5,283 nucleotides of DNA, taken from the NCBI GenBank assembly GCA_018374635.1, contig JAHAEW010000134.1, positions 1-5,283 of the forward strand. The letters are read 5' to 3'. Shown here one piece after another: positions 1 through 5,283 of this stretch. Source of the DNA: Clostridiales bacterium (GTDB taxonomy: Bacteria; Bacillota; Clostridia; Oscillospirales; Oscillospiraceae). The notes under the pieces are model-generated. The model had not been told where the DNA came from. It was given only the letters and a program-made list of their open reading frames with translations, and searched no databases. A program made the translations under genes and the position numbers. Position 1 is the stretch's first letter; every line of letters starts with the position of its first letter.

Positions 1-75
1 GGCATTGCCGGCGACCTCTTCAAGGTCACACCCATGCTCATCGAGTCCATCAAGGCCCTCAAGGCCTCCAAGTAA
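1..75 (+). CDS. etfA: Electron transfer flavoprotein alpha subunit, C-terminal end (partial)
   Basis: This is the last 24 codons plus TAA of a gene that begins before the window. The peptide GIAGDLFKVTPMLIESIKAL followed by KASK matches the typical EtfA tail, where a conserved GDL (residues 4-6 of the fragment) is followed by a P-x-L-I-E-x-I-K helix that closes the FAD-binding C-terminal domain. EtfA with EtfB forms the FAD heterodimer that passes electrons to or from acyl-CoA dehydrogenases. In clostridia the EtfAB-Bcd complex reduces crotonyl-CoA with NADH and bifurcates electrons to ferredoxin. The crotonyl-CoA-forming genes downstream fit that role, but this is inferred from context because only the tail is visible. 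Codons are mostly C- or G-ending, like nifJ. The identification rests on a short peptide, so confidence is good but not full. Confidence 0.8.
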   Translation, partial: GIAGDLFKVTPMLIESIKALKASK

Positions 76-92
76 TTCCTCTTCCTTTCACA

Positions 93-159
93 GCGGCATC
101 ACATAGAGAAGAGACCCCGCCGGAATGCTCCAGCTGGGGTATCTTCTCTTGTGTGCCGT
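93..159 (+). terminator. Long imperfect hairpin after etfA; possible terminator or palindromic repeat
   Basis: Nearly the whole segment folds on itself. 105-112 pairs with 142-149 (AGAGAAGA/TCTTCTCT). After a G.A mismatch, 114-118 pairs with 136-140 (ACCCC/GGGGT). 119-120 pairs with 133-134, and 122-124 pairs with 129-131 around the loop ATGC (125-128). With small bulges the stem continues outward through 100-102/151-153 and 94-98/154-158. The core GC-rich hairpin (114-140) is followed by ATCTTCTCTT, a weak pyrimidine tract, and begins 38 bases after the etfA stop, so it could terminate etfA transcription. The tract contains several C residues and the left flank is A/G-rich, so termination would be weak. 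The length of the stem also suits a dispersed palindromic element or a structured RNA. Confidence 0.45.
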
Positions 160-215
160 AGAGAAAGTGCTCCACATTTGTGGGATATAGATCCTGGCAA
201 GGAAAAGAGAAAGAA

Positions 216-264
216 TCTGTTGAACGGAATGGGAGCTTCCCCTTTCGTTTGATGCCCCAACAGA
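216..264 (+). promoter_or_regulatory. Composite hairpin in the nifJ upstream region
   Basis: TCTGTTG (216-222) pairs perfectly with CAACAGA (258-264). Immediately inside, AACGGAATGGGA (223-234) pairs with TCCCCTTTCGTT (238-249), with one G.T wobble (227/245) and one mismatch (230/242), leaving the loop GCT. Bases 250-257 are unpaired on one side only. The structure ends 53 bases before the nifJ start codon. No U-tract follows, so it is not an obvious terminator. It could be a leader RNA element or a protein-binding dyad. I recognise no known riboswitch class: there is no T-box motif and no thiamine-type consensus. The structure is directly readable; its function is unknown. Confidence 0.35.
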
Positions 265-286
265 CCCCTTCATAGGGCCTTTGGAA

Positions 287-302
287 ACTACTGTTTTGTA
301 GT
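287..302 (+). promoter_or_regulatory. Small hairpin directly upstream of the nifJ ribosome binding site
   Basis: ACTAC (287-291) and GTAGT (298-302) form a perfect 5-bp stem around the T-rich loop TGTTTT. The stem ends two bases before the AAGGAGG at 305-311, so it would sit beside the ribosome binding site in the mRNA. It could stabilise the 5' end or tune access to the site, but a stem this short may also be chance. Confidence 0.25.
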
Positions 303-304
303 AC

Positions 305-311
305 AAGGAGG
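305..311 (+). promoter_or_regulatory. Ribosome binding site of nifJ
   Basis: AAGGAGG is a near-perfect Shine-Dalgarno sequence with a 6-base spacer (ATCATT) before the ATG at 318. It fixes the start of the long reading frame and agrees with the usual N-terminus of the family. Confidence 0.85.
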
Positions 312-317
312 ATCATT

Positions 318-3300
318 ATGAGCAAAAAAAATTACGTCGTTATGGACGGTAATACCGCCGCGGCCCATGTGGCCTACGCCTTTACTGAGGTTGCGGCGAT
401 TTACCCCATCACTCCCTCTTCTCCCATGGCGGAGAAGGTGGACGAGTGGTCCGCGAAAGGCCGGAAGAACCTGTTCGGCTCCACCGTGGACGTCATCCAG
501 ATGCAGTCTGAGGCCGGCGCTGCCGGTACCTGCCACGGCTCCCTGCAGGCCGGCGCCCTGACCACCACCTTTACCTCTTCCCAGGGCCTCATGCTGATGA
601 TCCCCGCCATGTATGCCATGGGCGGTCAGTTCCTTCCCAGCGTGATGCACATCGCCTCCCGTGTGGTGACCTCGAACCACCACTCCATCTTTGGCGATCA
701 CACCGACTTCATGACCTGCCGTATGACCGGCTATGCCATGCTGATGTCCTCCTCTCCCCAGGAGGCTATGGACCTGGGCGCTGTGGCCCACCTGTCCGCC
801 ATCAGCTCCAAGTATGCCTTCATGCACTGTTTTGACGGCTTCCGGACCTCCCACGAGATGCAGCGCATCGAGGCCCTGGACTATGAGGACCTGCGCGGCC
901 TGGTGGACTCCGAGGCCCTGAAGGACTTCCGCCGCAACGCCCTCAACCCCGAGCACCCCACCAACCGCGGCAACAACGTCAACCCCGACGTCTACTTCCA
1001 GTGTAAGGAAGGCGCCAATGTCAAGGCCGCCGTCGTGCCCGAGACCGTTCAGCACTATATGGACGAGATCAACAAGATCACCGGCCGCGACTATAAGCTC
1101 TTCAACTACTACGGCGCTCCCGACGCGGAAGAGGTCATCGTGGTGATGTGCTCCGCCTCCGAGGCCGTGAAGGAGACCGTGGATTACCTCAACGCCAACG
1201 GCCGTAAGGTGGGCATGGTCCAGATCCATCTGTACCGTCCCTTCTCCGTCAAGCACTTCTCCGAGGCCATTCCCGCCACGGTCAAGAAGATCGCCGTGCT
1301 GGACCGCAACAAGGAGACCGGTTCCGTAGGCGAGCCTGTGTACCTGGACGTGGTCACCGCCCTCAACCAGGCCGGCCGCGGCGACATCCGCGTGGTGGGC
1401 GGCCGTTACGGCCTGTCCTCCAAGGACACCACGCCCGGCCAGTTCATCGCCGTGTATGACAACCTCAAGCAGGAGAATCCCAAGAACAACTTCACCATCG
1501 GCATCATCGACGACGTGACCCACACCTCCCTGGACTACAAGGAAGTGGAGCTGGCCCATCCCGGTGAGGTGGCCTGTAAGCTGTGGGGCCTGGGCGGCGA
1601 CGGTACGGTGGGCGCCAACAAGAACGCCATCAGCACCATCGGCCTGGTGGCCAACAAGTATGCGCAGGCCTACTTCTCCTATGACTCCATGAAGTCCGGC
1701 GGCCTGACGCAGTCCCACCTGCGCTTCGGCGATCACCCCATCCGCGCTACTTACAACGTGTCCTCCGCTGACTTTGTGGCGGTCCATGCCCCCACTTATG
1801 TCAACAAGTACGACACCACCGCCGACCTGAAGGACGGCGGCACCTTCCTGCTCAACTGCCCCTGGACTGTGGAGGAGCTGGACGAGCGCCTGCCCGCCAA
1901 GATGAAGCGGGACCTGGCCAACAAGCACGCCCAGTTCTACATCATCGACGCGGCCAAGCTGGCCGGTGAGATCGGCCTGGGCAAGCGGACCAACAGCATC
2001 CTGCAGGCCGCCTTCTTTGCCCTGACCAAGGTCATCCCCCTGGACGTGGCCGTGGAGGACATGAAGAAGAACAACTACAACTCCTACTTCAAGAAGGCCG
2101 GTCAGAAGATCGTTGACCTGAACAACCAGGCCGTGGATGTGGGCATCCACGCCGCCGTCAAGGTGGAGATCCCCGCTTCCTGGGCCGATGCCGTGGACGC
2201 TCCCGCTGCCGAGATCGAGGCCACTCCCTTCGTCAAGGAGATCGTGATGCCCATCGACCGCCAGCAGGGCGACAAGCTGCCCGTCTCCGTGTTCCAGAAG
2301 CACGGCGTGCTGGACGGCACCTGGGAGAACGGCACCTCCGCTTACTCCAAGCGCGGCGTGGCCACCGCGGTGCCCAAGTGGAATCCCGACGCCTGTATCC
2401 AGTGTAACCGCTGCTCCATGAGCTGTCCCCATGCGGCCATCCGTCCCGTGCTCCTGAGCGAAGAGGAGAAGGCCGGCGTGCCCGCCTCCTTCGTCACCGT
2501 GCCCGCCAAGGGCCTGGGCAAGGACGCCCCCGCCTATTCCTTCCGCATCCAGGTCTCTCCCTATGACTGTCTGGGCTGCGGCGTGTGTCTGACCGCCTGC
2601 CCCGCCAACCAGAACGAGAAGACCGCCGACGCTCTGGTCATGACTCCCTTCGAGGAGATGAAGAGCGAGCAGGAGAACTTTGACAAGGTCGCCATGAACG
2701 ACGCCTACCTGAAGAAGGACGTCATCAGTGACAAGACCGTCAAGTCCATCCAGTTCGCCAAGCCCTACTTCCAGTTCTCCGCCGCCTGCGCCGGCTGTGC
2801 CGAGACCACCTACATCAAGCTGGTCAGCCAGCTGGTGGGCGAGCGCATGTACATCGGCAACGCGGCCGGCTGTTCCTCCGCCATCAGCGGCGGCGCCCCC
2901 ATCCTGCCCTACTGCCGCGACTGCGAGGGCCATGGTCCCGCCTGGGAGCACTCCCTGTTTGAGGACAACGCCGAGTTCGCCTACGGCTTCTTCCATGCGC
3001 AGGACGCCATCCGCAAGGAGCTGCTCATCCGCATGGAGGATCTGAAGGCCGCCGGTATCGCTGTGGAGGCCATTGACAACTACATGGCGAACTGGGAGGA
3101 CAAGGATCAGACCCGCGCCGTCTCCGACGCCCTGGTCTCTGCCCTGGAGGCCGTGGAGAAGAACGCCGACATCGAGTACATCCTGGATAACAAGGAGTAC
3201 CTGAGCAAGAAGTCCATCTGGGCCATCGGCGGCGACGGCTGGGCCTATGACATCGGCTTCGGCGGCATCGACCACGTCATGGCGCAGAACCGCGATGTGA

Positions 3301-3863
3301 ACCTGCTGGTCCTGGACACCGAGGTGTACTCCAACACCGGTGGACAGGCTTCCAAGTCCACCCCCATCTCCGCTGTGGCCAAGTTTGCCGCCGGCGGCAA
3401 GCGGGTGGCCAAGAAGGACCTGGGCGCCATCCTCATGAACTACGGCTATGTCTATGTGGCACAGGTGGCCATGGGCTATGACCAGAATCAGACCCTCAAG
3501 GCCATCCGCGAGGCCGAGGCCTATCCCGGTCCCTCCATCATCATTGCCTACTGCCCCTGCCTGGAGCAGCACATCAAGGCCGGCATGAGCTGCACCCAGA
3601 CCGAGATGAAGAAGGCGGTGGAGGCCGGTTACTGGCACCTGTACCGCTACGATCCCCGCCGCATCGCCGAGGGCAAGAATCCCTTCCAGCTGGATTCTCC
3701 CGAGCCTGACACCGATAAGCTGATGGACTACCTGATGGGTGAGAACCGCTTCGCCTCCCTGAAGAACAACTTCCCCGAGCGCGCGGAGGAGCTCTATCAG
3801 CAGGAGATCGCGGAGCTGAAGGCCCGCTATGCCCGCTATCGCAAGATGGCTGACGAGCAGTAA
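318..3863 (+). CDS. nifJ: Pyruvate:ferredoxin (flavodoxin) oxidoreductase, single-chain
   Basis: This cytoplasmic enzyme of 1181 residues oxidises pyruvate with CoA to acetyl-CoA and CO2 and reduces ferredoxin, using thiamine diphosphate and three [4Fe-4S] clusters. Length and order match the fused, homodimeric PFOR. The N-terminal domain carries YPITPSSPMAE (29-39), with T32, E65 and R115 at the positions of known pyruvate/thiamine contacts. The transketolase-like and CoA-binding domains follow (about 260-630). A ferredoxin-like domain has two cluster motifs, C693/C696/C699/C703 and C751/C754/C757/C761. The thiamine domain has CAGC (C824, C827), C852, the GDG motif at 972-974 and TEVYSNTGGQ (1001-1010). 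C1081 is the probable last ligand of the proximal cluster, in YCPC. Extra cysteines at 866, 869 and 1079 are unusual as far as I recall. The gene has its own strong ribosome binding site and a terminator behind it, suggesting a monocistronic unit. C-ending codons dominate. Exchange with flavodoxin, or 2-oxobutyrate use, cannot be excluded. Confidence 0.97.
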   Translation: MSKKNYVVMDGNTAAAHVAYAFTEVAAIYPITPSSPMAEKVDEWSAKGRKNLFGSTVDVIQMQSEAGAAGTCHGSLQAGALTTTFTSSQGLMLMIPAMYAMGGQFLPSVMHIASRVVTSNHHSIFGDHTDFMTCRMTGYAMLMSSSPQEAMDLGAVAHLSAISSKYAFMHCFDGFRTSHEMQRIEALDYEDLRGLVDSEALKDFRRNALNPEHPTNRGNNVNPDVYFQCKEGANVKAAVVPETVQHYMDEINKITGRDYKLFNYYGAPDAEEVIVVMCSASEAVKETVDYLNANGRKVGMVQIHLYRPFSVKHFSEAIPATVKKIAVLDRNKETGSVGEPVYLDVVTALNQAGRGDIRVVGGRYGLSSKDTTPGQFIAVYDNLKQENPKNNFTIGIIDDVTHTSLDYKEVELAHPGEVACKLWGLGGDGTVGANKNAISTIGLVANKYAQAYFSYDSMKSGGLTQSHLRFGDHPIRATYNVSSADFVAVHAPTYVNKYDTTADLKDGGTFLLNCPWTVEELDERLPAKMKRDLANKHAQFYIIDAAKLAGEIGLGKRTNSILQAAFFALTKVIPLDVAVEDMKKNNYNSYFKKAGQKIVDLNNQAVDVGIHAAVKVEIPASWADAVDAPAAEIEATPFVKEIVMPIDRQQGDKLPVSVFQKHGVLDGTWENGTSAYSKRGVATAVPKWNPDACIQCNRCSMSCPHAAIRPVLLSEEEKAGVPASFVTVPAKGLGKDAPAYSFRIQVSPYDCLGCGVCLTACPANQNEKTADALVMTPFEEMKSEQENFDKVAMNDAYLKKDVISDKTVKSIQFAKPYFQFSAACAGCAETTYIKLVSQLVGERMYIGNAAGCSSAISGGAPILPYCRDCEGHGPAWEHSLFEDNAEFAYGFFHAQDAIRKELLIRMEDLKAAGIAVEAIDNYMANWEDKDQTRAVSDALVSALEAVEKNADIEYILDNKEYLSKKSIWAIGGDGWAYDIGFGGIDHVMAQNRDVNLLVLDTEVYSNTGGQASKSTPISAVAKFAAGGKRVAKKDLGAILMNYGYVYVAQVAMGYDQNQTLKAIREAEAYPGPSIIIAYCPCLEQHIKAGMSCTQTEMKKAVEAGYWHLYRYDPRRIAEGKNPFQLDSPEPDTDKLMDYLMGENRFASLKNNFPERAEELYQQEIAELKARYARYRKMADEQ

Positions 3864-3883
3864 GGGAATACAAACGACGTTTT

Positions 3884-3993
3884 GACCCAGTCAAACACGG
3901 CCGCGACATCCCTGTGAGATCGCCGCTGTCCGTATGACAGCAACGGGGTGCCGCCTGTGTTGGGCGGCACCCCGTATTTGTTTGGACTGGGTC
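3884..3993. repeat. Outer inverted repeat enclosing the nifJ-crt intergenic structure
   Basis: GACCCAGTC (3884-3892) is the exact reverse complement of GACTGGGTC (3985-3993). Pairing continues inward, with AAAC (3893-3896) opposite GTTT (3980-3983), if G3984 is bulged out. Three smaller stems lie inside: GCGA/TCGC (3903-3906 with 3920-3923), GCTGTC/GACAGC (3925-3930 with 3936-3941) and the terminator stem (3943-3955 with 3963-3975). The whole therefore resembles a multi-branched RNA or the ends of a small mobile element. I see no flanking target duplication and no gene inside. Confidence 0.5.
3943..3983 (+). terminator. Rho-independent terminator of nifJ
   Basis: A perfect 13-bp GC-rich stem (3943-3955 with 3963-3975, core GGGGTGCCGCC/GGCGGCACCCC) with a 7-base loop (TGTGTTG) is followed by ATTTGTTT. 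It lies 79 bases after the nifJ stop. The opposite strand has no matching U-tract, so it should act in the nifJ direction. The T-run at 3980-3983 also forms part of the outer inverted repeat. It separates nifJ from crt, implying a crt promoter between here and 4012 or some read-through; I could not find a convincing promoter there. Confidence 0.85.
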
Positions 3994-4012
3994 TGTGGAA
4001 CAGAACTATCTG

Positions 4013-4018
4013 AGGAGG
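4013..4018 (+). promoter_or_regulatory. Ribosome binding site of crt
   Basis: AGGAGG with a 7-base spacer precedes the ATG at 4026. This supports that start over the upstream ATG at 3934, which is in another frame and lies inside the terminator region. Confidence 0.85.
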
Positions 4019-4025
4019 AACGGTT

Positions 4026-4802
4026 ATGTATCAGACCATTCGTTTTGAGAAGCAGGACAATATTGCCATCATCACCATCAATCGCCCCGAGGCCCTCAAC
4101 GCCCTCAATTCCACGGTCATCGGCGAGCTGGAGCAGGTCATCACCCAGGTGGAGCAGGACAGCAGCCTGGGCTGCATGATCCTCACCGGCGAGGGACGCT
4201 CCTTTGTGGCCGGCGCTGACATCGGTGAGCAGATGCCCCTGGACCTGAACGGCGGCCGCAAGTGGGGCCAGCGTGGCAGCGCACTGTTCCGCCGTATTGA
4301 GAAGCTGGAGATCCCCACCATCGCGGCGGTCAACGGCTTCGCTCTGGGCGGCGGCTGTGAGCTGGCGCTCTGCTGTGACATCATCCTGGCCAGCGAGAAG
4401 GCCAAGTTCGGCCAGCCAGAGGTGGGGCTTGGCATCACTCCCGGCTTCTCCGGCACGCAGCGCCTCCCCCGACGGGTTGGCATCGCCAAGGCCAAGGAGC
4501 TGATTTTCTCCGGTAAGATGATCAAGGCCGACGAGGCCGAGAAGATCGGTCTGGCTAACGCTGTCTACGCTCCCGAGGAGCTGATGAACGGCGCGGTGGA
4601 GATGGCCCGCTCCTTTATGAAGAACGCCCCCATCGCCGTGAAGTACTCCAAGGCCTGCATCGACCGCGGCATGCAGATGGACATCGACGACGGCATCGCC
4701 CTGGAGAACGAGCTGTTCGCCATGTGCTTTGCCACCGCCGACCAGAAAGAGGGCATGACCGCGTTCCTGGAGAAGCGTTCCGCGGCCTTTGAGAACAAGT
4801 AA
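4026..4802 (+). CDS. crt: Short-chain enoyl-CoA hydratase (crotonase, 3-hydroxybutyryl-CoA dehydratase)
   Basis: The product has 258 residues, the usual crotonase length, and would be cytoplasmic. It reversibly dehydrates (S)-3-hydroxybutyryl-CoA to crotonyl-CoA in the acetyl-CoA route to butyrate. The fold signatures are clear: NRPEALNALN (19-28), AGADI (62-66) giving the first oxyanion-hole residue (A64), then GGGCELALCCDI (108-119) with the second (G109) and the catalytic E112, and FGQPEVGLGITPG (128-140) with the second catalytic glutamate E132. Both glutamates of the hydratase mechanism are present, so this is a hydratase rather than an isomerase or other family member. The C-terminus (GMTAFLEKR) is also typical. 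The next gene starts 18 bases later with no terminator between, so the two are likely co-transcribed, and both products form crotonyl-CoA. C-ending codons predominate (7 of 10 Thr are ACC). A broader enoyl-CoA hydratase role is possible; the neighbours favour crotonase. Confidence 0.93.
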   Translation: MYQTIRFEKQDNIAIITINRPEALNALNSTVIGELEQVITQVEQDSSLGCMILTGEGRSFVAGADIGEQMPLDLNGGRKWGQRGSALFRRIEKLEIPTIAAVNGFALGGGCELALCCDIILASEKAKFGQPEVGLGITPGFSGTQRLPRRVGIAKAKELIFSGKMIKADEAEKIGLANAVYAPEELMNGAVEMARSFMKNAPIAVKYSKACIDRGMQMDIDDGIALENELFAMCFATADQKEGMTAFLEKRSAAFENK

Positions 4803-4804
4803 GA

Positions 4805-4811
4805 AGAGGAG
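4805..4811 (+). promoter_or_regulatory. Ribosome binding site of abfD
   Basis: AGAGGAG lies in the 18-base gap after crt. Spacing is 9 bases to the ATG at 4821 and 12 to the adjacent ATG at 4824, which favours 4821 as the start. An intact translation signal suggests the gene was functional until recently, or that the break downstream is a sequence error. Confidence 0.7.
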
Positions 4812-4820
4812 TAGAACGAT

Positions 4821-5283
4821 ATGATGACATCCCAGGAGTACATTGAGAGCCTGCGGAAGCTGAAGACGCGGGTGTACATGTTCGGGGAGGCGATCGAGAA
4901 CTGGGTGGACCACCCGATGTGACGTATGCGCTGGCGCAGAACCCGGAGTACGAGGAGCTGATGACGGCGACGTCGAGCCTGACGGGCCGGAAGATCAACC
5001 GGTTCACGCACCTGCACCAGTCGACGGAGGACCTGATCAAGAAGGTGAAGATGCAGCGTCTTCTGGGGCAGAAGACGGCGAGCTGCTTCCAGCGGTGCGT
5101 TGGGATGGACAGCTTCAACGCGGTGTTCTCCACCACGTATGAGGTGGACGAGGCCCACGGGACGCACTACCATGAGAACTTCAAGAACTTCCTGACGATG
5201 GTGCAGGACAAGGACCTGACGGTGGACGGAGCGATGACGGACCCGAAGGGGGACCGTTCCAAGGCGCCCCACGCGCAGGAGGA
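4821..5283 (+). pseudogene. abfD: 4-hydroxybutyryl-CoA dehydratase, 5' part, frameshifted by an internal deletion (runs off window)
   Basis: The family enzyme, about 490 residues with FAD and a [4Fe-4S] cluster, converts 4-hydroxybutyryl-CoA to crotonyl-CoA by a radical mechanism and can isomerise vinylacetyl-CoA. The first frame (4821-4919) gives 33 residues including YIESLRKLKTRVYMFGEAIE and ending WVDHPM, then TGA at 4920-4922. Homology resumes at ACG 4922 in another frame with TYALAQNPEY and runs open to the window end. It includes KMQRLLGQKTASCFQRC, whose two cysteines (codons 5084-5086 and 5096-5098) match cluster ligands C99 and C103 of the Clostridium aminobutyricum enzyme, and VDGAMTDPKGDR. 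From memory, family members have about nine more residues (I-R-P-S-I-N-C-V-x) between HPM and the M-T-Y segment, so about 28 bases are missing. An ATG at 4961 could restart translation but would lose the N-terminus. Codons favour G endings, unlike crt and nifJ. The family call is secure; whether the break is real or a sequencing/assembly error is undecided. Confidence 0.88.

Noticed and set aside
181..195. TATAGA at 186-191 as a -10 box for nifJ
   Set aside because: No -35-like sequence lies at a suitable distance upstream, and the motif falls in a possible small stem, so I cannot support a promoter call.
76..317. T-box, thiamine or FMN riboswitch upstream of nifJ
   Set aside because: Stems are present, but none of the conserved sequence elements of these classes could be found.
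59..325. Two overlapping small minus-strand frames (72 and 88 codons) across the etfA-nifJ gap
   Set aside because: They overlap the etfA end and the nifJ start, coincide with the inverted repeats, have no convincing ribosome binding site that I could see, and show no recognisable domain.
288..3638. A 1116-codon open frame on the minus strand opposite nifJ
   Set aside because: The translation is a low-complexity run of Gly, Val, Leu, His and Asp with no recognisable domain. It is what the complement of a C-ending-codon gene gives, and the sense frame is an unmistakable PFOR.
3872..3882. AAACG-A-CGTTT dyad just after the nifJ stop codon
   Set aside because: Only 5-bp arms with a one-base centre; it cannot form an RNA hairpin and is short enough to be chance.
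3982..4010. Possible crt promoter with TTGGAC at 3982 and a weak -10 near 4004-4010
   Set aside because: The -10 match is poor and the implied transcription start would fall in or beside the ribosome binding site.
3891..4913. Long minus-strand frames opposite crt and abfD (also 4565-5272)
   Set aside because: These are shadows of crt and abfD; they read across the terminator and both genes and have no domain signature.
4917..4924. Programmed frameshift or TGA recoding to rescue abfD
   Set aside because: A -1 slip at ATG-TGA-CG would rejoin the frames but would not restore the roughly nine conserved residues that are missing, and reading TGA as an amino acid would leave the frame wrong. A deletion or sequence error is simpler.

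Overview
The window looks like a piece of a high-GC, strictly anaerobic Firmicutes genome, most like butyrate-forming clostridia of the Oscillospiraceae type (inferred from gene content and the strong GGAGG-type ribosome binding sites; no taxonomic marker gene is present). All recognisable genes lie on the + strand and belong to the central energy and butyrate metabolism of such organisms.

Layout: (1) 1-75, the last 24 codons of etfA, the electron transfer flavoprotein alpha subunit. (2) 76-317, a 242-base gap with no credible gene but rich in inverted repeats: a long imperfect hairpin at 93-159 (possible etfA terminator or dispersed palindrome), a composite hairpin at 216-264 and a small hairpin just before the next ribosome binding site. 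(3) 318-3863, a complete single-chain pyruvate:ferredoxin oxidoreductase of 1181 residues. (4) 3864-4025, a structured gap with a strong intrinsic terminator nested inside a larger inverted repeat. (5) 4026-4802, a complete crotonase (crt). (6) 4821 to the window end, the 5' part of a 4-hydroxybutyryl-CoA dehydratase gene (abfD), which is broken: the frame ends in TGA after 33 codons, and homology resumes in another frame with about nine conserved residues missing, as expected from a deletion of about 28 bases.

Together: PFOR converts pyruvate to acetyl-CoA and reduced ferredoxin. Crt makes crotonyl-CoA from 3-hydroxybutyryl-CoA (acetyl-CoA branch), and AbfD would make the same crotonyl-CoA from 4-hydroxybutyryl-CoA (succinate/4-aminobutyrate branch). 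EtfAB with butyryl-CoA dehydrogenase would reduce crotonyl-CoA to butyryl-CoA. The terminator suggests that nifJ and crt-abfD are separate transcription units, while crt and abfD, 18 bases apart, look co-transcribed.

No wholly new system is evident. The points most worth checking are the disrupted abfD, its G-ending codon preference against the C-ending preference of its neighbours, and the two structured intergenic regions.
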